Assembly: GCF_003999975.1 (NCBI RefSeq)
Contig: NZ_RJAC01000003.1
Coordinates: 434,001 to 498,000, forward strand
Source: Actinoplanes solisilvae
Lineage (GTDB): Bacteria; Actinomycetota; Actinomycetes; Mycobacteriales; Micromonosporaceae
DNA: 64,000 nucleotides
Direction: 5' to 3'
Shown one piece after another: positions 62,786 through 64,000 of this stretch; position 1 is the first letter of the stretch, and the number at the start of each line of letters is the position of its first letter. Below the pieces are notes generated by a model. It made no database searches and was not told where the DNA came from. It saw only the letters and a list, made by a program, of their open reading frames with translations. The position numbers and the translations under genes were made by a program.

Positions 62786-64000
62786 TCATCCATTTCGTAC
62801 AGATCGGAGACCTTCATGGGATTCGTAGTTCAGTTCGAAAGAGGCGATTCGCGTTTGACCGTTTCGGTCGATGACGAGGACCAGCTCGCCAGCCAGCCAC
62901 GGGCTGTCCTGCCAGGCGCTGACGTCGACATTCCTCTCCAACTCGTCGATGACGTCGTCGATGACATCGGGGGCCGTCATCGAGCGGGGGAGAGGCAGAG
63001 TGCAACGGGCGATCTGCCGCGCGAGCCGCCAATCGGGGGCGCTCGAGGTGGGCACGACGACCCCGCCTCCGTCGATCCAGGGCGGAACGACCAAACCGTC
63101 CTCGGTTCGGACCAGTAGCAGGACTTCCAAGGTCTCGCCGTCGGTATCGCGGACGTGCCCGCGGGCCTGCTGGTCGTTCGCGTCACCGACGCCGCCGGAG
63201 AGCCAGCCGATCAGTGGCACCCCGGGCTCGGCAACGCCGGCCAGCCGGAAACCGTCGGCTTTCAGCTCCTTGGCGGCGAACGCCTCGCGTTGTTTCGCCT
63301 CGGCCGCGGCCAGCGCCGTTTGCCACGCGGACGGCCCGACCTCCGCATCGCCGTACGCCCTATGGGTCAGCGCGGCGATGTCGGCCGGTAGCCGCAACGG
63401 CGCTCCATCCAGATGAGGCAGCAGGACGGCCGCGCTGCGTAACAACATGGCCGGCTGGTAGACCCGACGCGACCCGGCAACGGGTTTGGGCGGCTCCTGA
63501 CCCCAATCGGCACCGGTGATCCAGCAGGTCGGCGTGGACACAGCGGCCGGACGCCCATCACGCGGGTGCCGGTGCAGTCGACCGATTCGCTGCAGCACGA
63601 GGTCGACGGGCGCGAGATCGGTGACAAGCAGGTCGAAGTCGATGTCGAGTGACTGCTCGGCGACCTGGCTCGCGACGACGACGTGCCGCTGCGGCCGCTT
63701 GCCGCTGCCCGGCGGCCCGAACGTCTCGGCCAGCCAGCGGTCCTTCGCGGCCCGGTCCACCGCCATGAACCGCGAGTGCGCCACCGACACAGGCAAGTCC
63801 GTGCCCAATGCCGTACGCAGGTCTTCCGCTGTTTGTTGGACGCGGGCAACGGTGTTCCGGATGATCAGGGCGCATCCACCGTCCCGCAATTGATTGCGAA
63901 TCAGGCCGATGAGTGCAGCCGGGTCGTCGTCGAGACGGCGGAGCCTTACCTCGACGCCGCGTCCGGATTCGTCGCACGTGGTCGTGACAGGCCCGCGCCC
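62786..64000 (-). CDS. cas3: Cas3 helicase-nuclease, C-terminal part (truncated by window end)
   Basis: The frame is open to the last base of the window, giving the final 404 residues. Present are the helicase C-terminal half 'GCALIIRNTVARVQQTAEDL', motif V-like 'VVVASQVAEQSLDIDFDLLV', and motif VI 'LVLQRIGRLHRHPRDGRP'. After these comes the Cas3 C-terminal domain ('DIAALTHRAYGDAEVGPSAW'). The HD nuclease and DEAD-box part lie outside the window, so whether it is complete cannot be judged. It unwinds and degrades target DNA after recruitment by Cascade. Confidence 0.93.
   Translation of the reverse strand, partial: GRGPVTTTCDESGRGVEVRLRRLDDDPAALIGLIRNQLRDGGCALIIRNTVARVQQTAEDLRTALGTDLPVSVAHSRFMAVDRAAKDRWLAETFGPPGSGKRPQRHVVVASQVAEQSLDIDFDLLVTDLAPVDLVLQRIGRLHRHPRDGRPAAVSTPTCWITGADWGQEPPKPVAGSRRVYQPAMLLRSAAVLLPHLDGAPLRLPADIAALTHRAYGDAEVGPSAWQTALAAAEAKQREAFAAKELKADGFRLAGVAEPGVPLIGWLSGGVGDANDQQARGHVRDTDGETLEVLLLVRTEDGLVVPPWIDGGGVVVPTSSAPDWRLARQIARCTLPLPRSMTAPDVIDDVIDELERNVDVSAWQDSPWLAGELVLVIDRNGQTRIASFELNYESHEGLRSVRNG

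Noticed and set aside
62632..62817. N-terminal extension of Cse1 starting at 62817 or 62793
   Set aside because: The extension overlaps the cas3 stop, has lowered third-position G/C, forms hairpins and precedes a good ribosome-binding site and the family-typical start. Kept as a regulatory candidate.

Overview
The window is very GC-rich, with strong G/C preference at third codon positions, frequent GTG/TTG starts and many 4-bp stop/start overlaps. Gene content (Rpf-type transglycosylase behind a c-di-AMP riboswitch, DUF4232 lipoproteins, DUF4331 operon, SWIM/WGR proteins, an actinobacterial-style type I-E CRISPR repeat) points to a filamentous actinomycete, probably Micromonosporaceae (Actinoplanes-like). 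This assignment is an inference. No rRNA or tRNA genes and no insertion sequences were recognised.

Layout. 1-3.2 kb: end of a secreted sugar-related operon (DUF1080-like C-terminus, a cupredoxin with three Ig-like repeats, a secreted repeat-rich protein), closed by a strong terminator. 3.4-9.3 kb: a winged-helix regulator, a 1461-residue secreted subtilase with a Kelch module, and a DUF4232 lipoprotein. 9.4-14 kb: a cold-shock gene with a small downstream gene, a zinc-ribbon membrane protein, an acetyltransferase, and a two-gene operon whose proteins share an Asn/Gly/Gln motif placed C-terminally in one and N-terminally in the other. 14-21.6 kb: a DUF6493-SWIM pair, a serpin lipoprotein, the riboswitch-controlled rpf gene and a WGR protein. 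The SWIM and WGR genes carry near-identical promoters resembling the PafBC DNA-damage type. 21.7-26.7 kb: DUF4331, TPR and His-rich nickel/cobalt exporter-like operon. 26.8-35.4 kb: sulfotransferase, flavin monooxygenase, TetR regulator, GMC oxidoreductase, lipoprotein, aminopeptidase N and a vapBC-type pair. 35.5-44.7 kb: an alpha-galactoside utilisation locus (ROK regulator and GH27 enzyme divergent from GH36 enzyme, ABC binding protein, two permeases and a CE7-type esterase). 44.9-51.4 kb: GyrI-like, HEAT-like and hypothetical proteins, a large ATPase divergent from a DHA2 drug exporter.

51.5-64 kb: a type I-E CRISPR-Cas locus read on the minus strand: cas3 (truncated by the window end), cse1, cse2, cas7e, cas5e, cas6e, cas1, cas2, a leader and an array of 78 repeats and 77 spacers. 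Most cas genes overlap by 4 bp. The exception is the cas3-cse1 junction, a segment of about 150 nt with three predicted hairpins. The first sits two bases after the cas3 stop and resembles the CRISPR repeat stem. This segment is the best candidate here for an undescribed regulatory element. The paired-motif operon at 11.9-14.0 kb, which resembles bacterial amyloid-signalling pairs, is the other main candidate.
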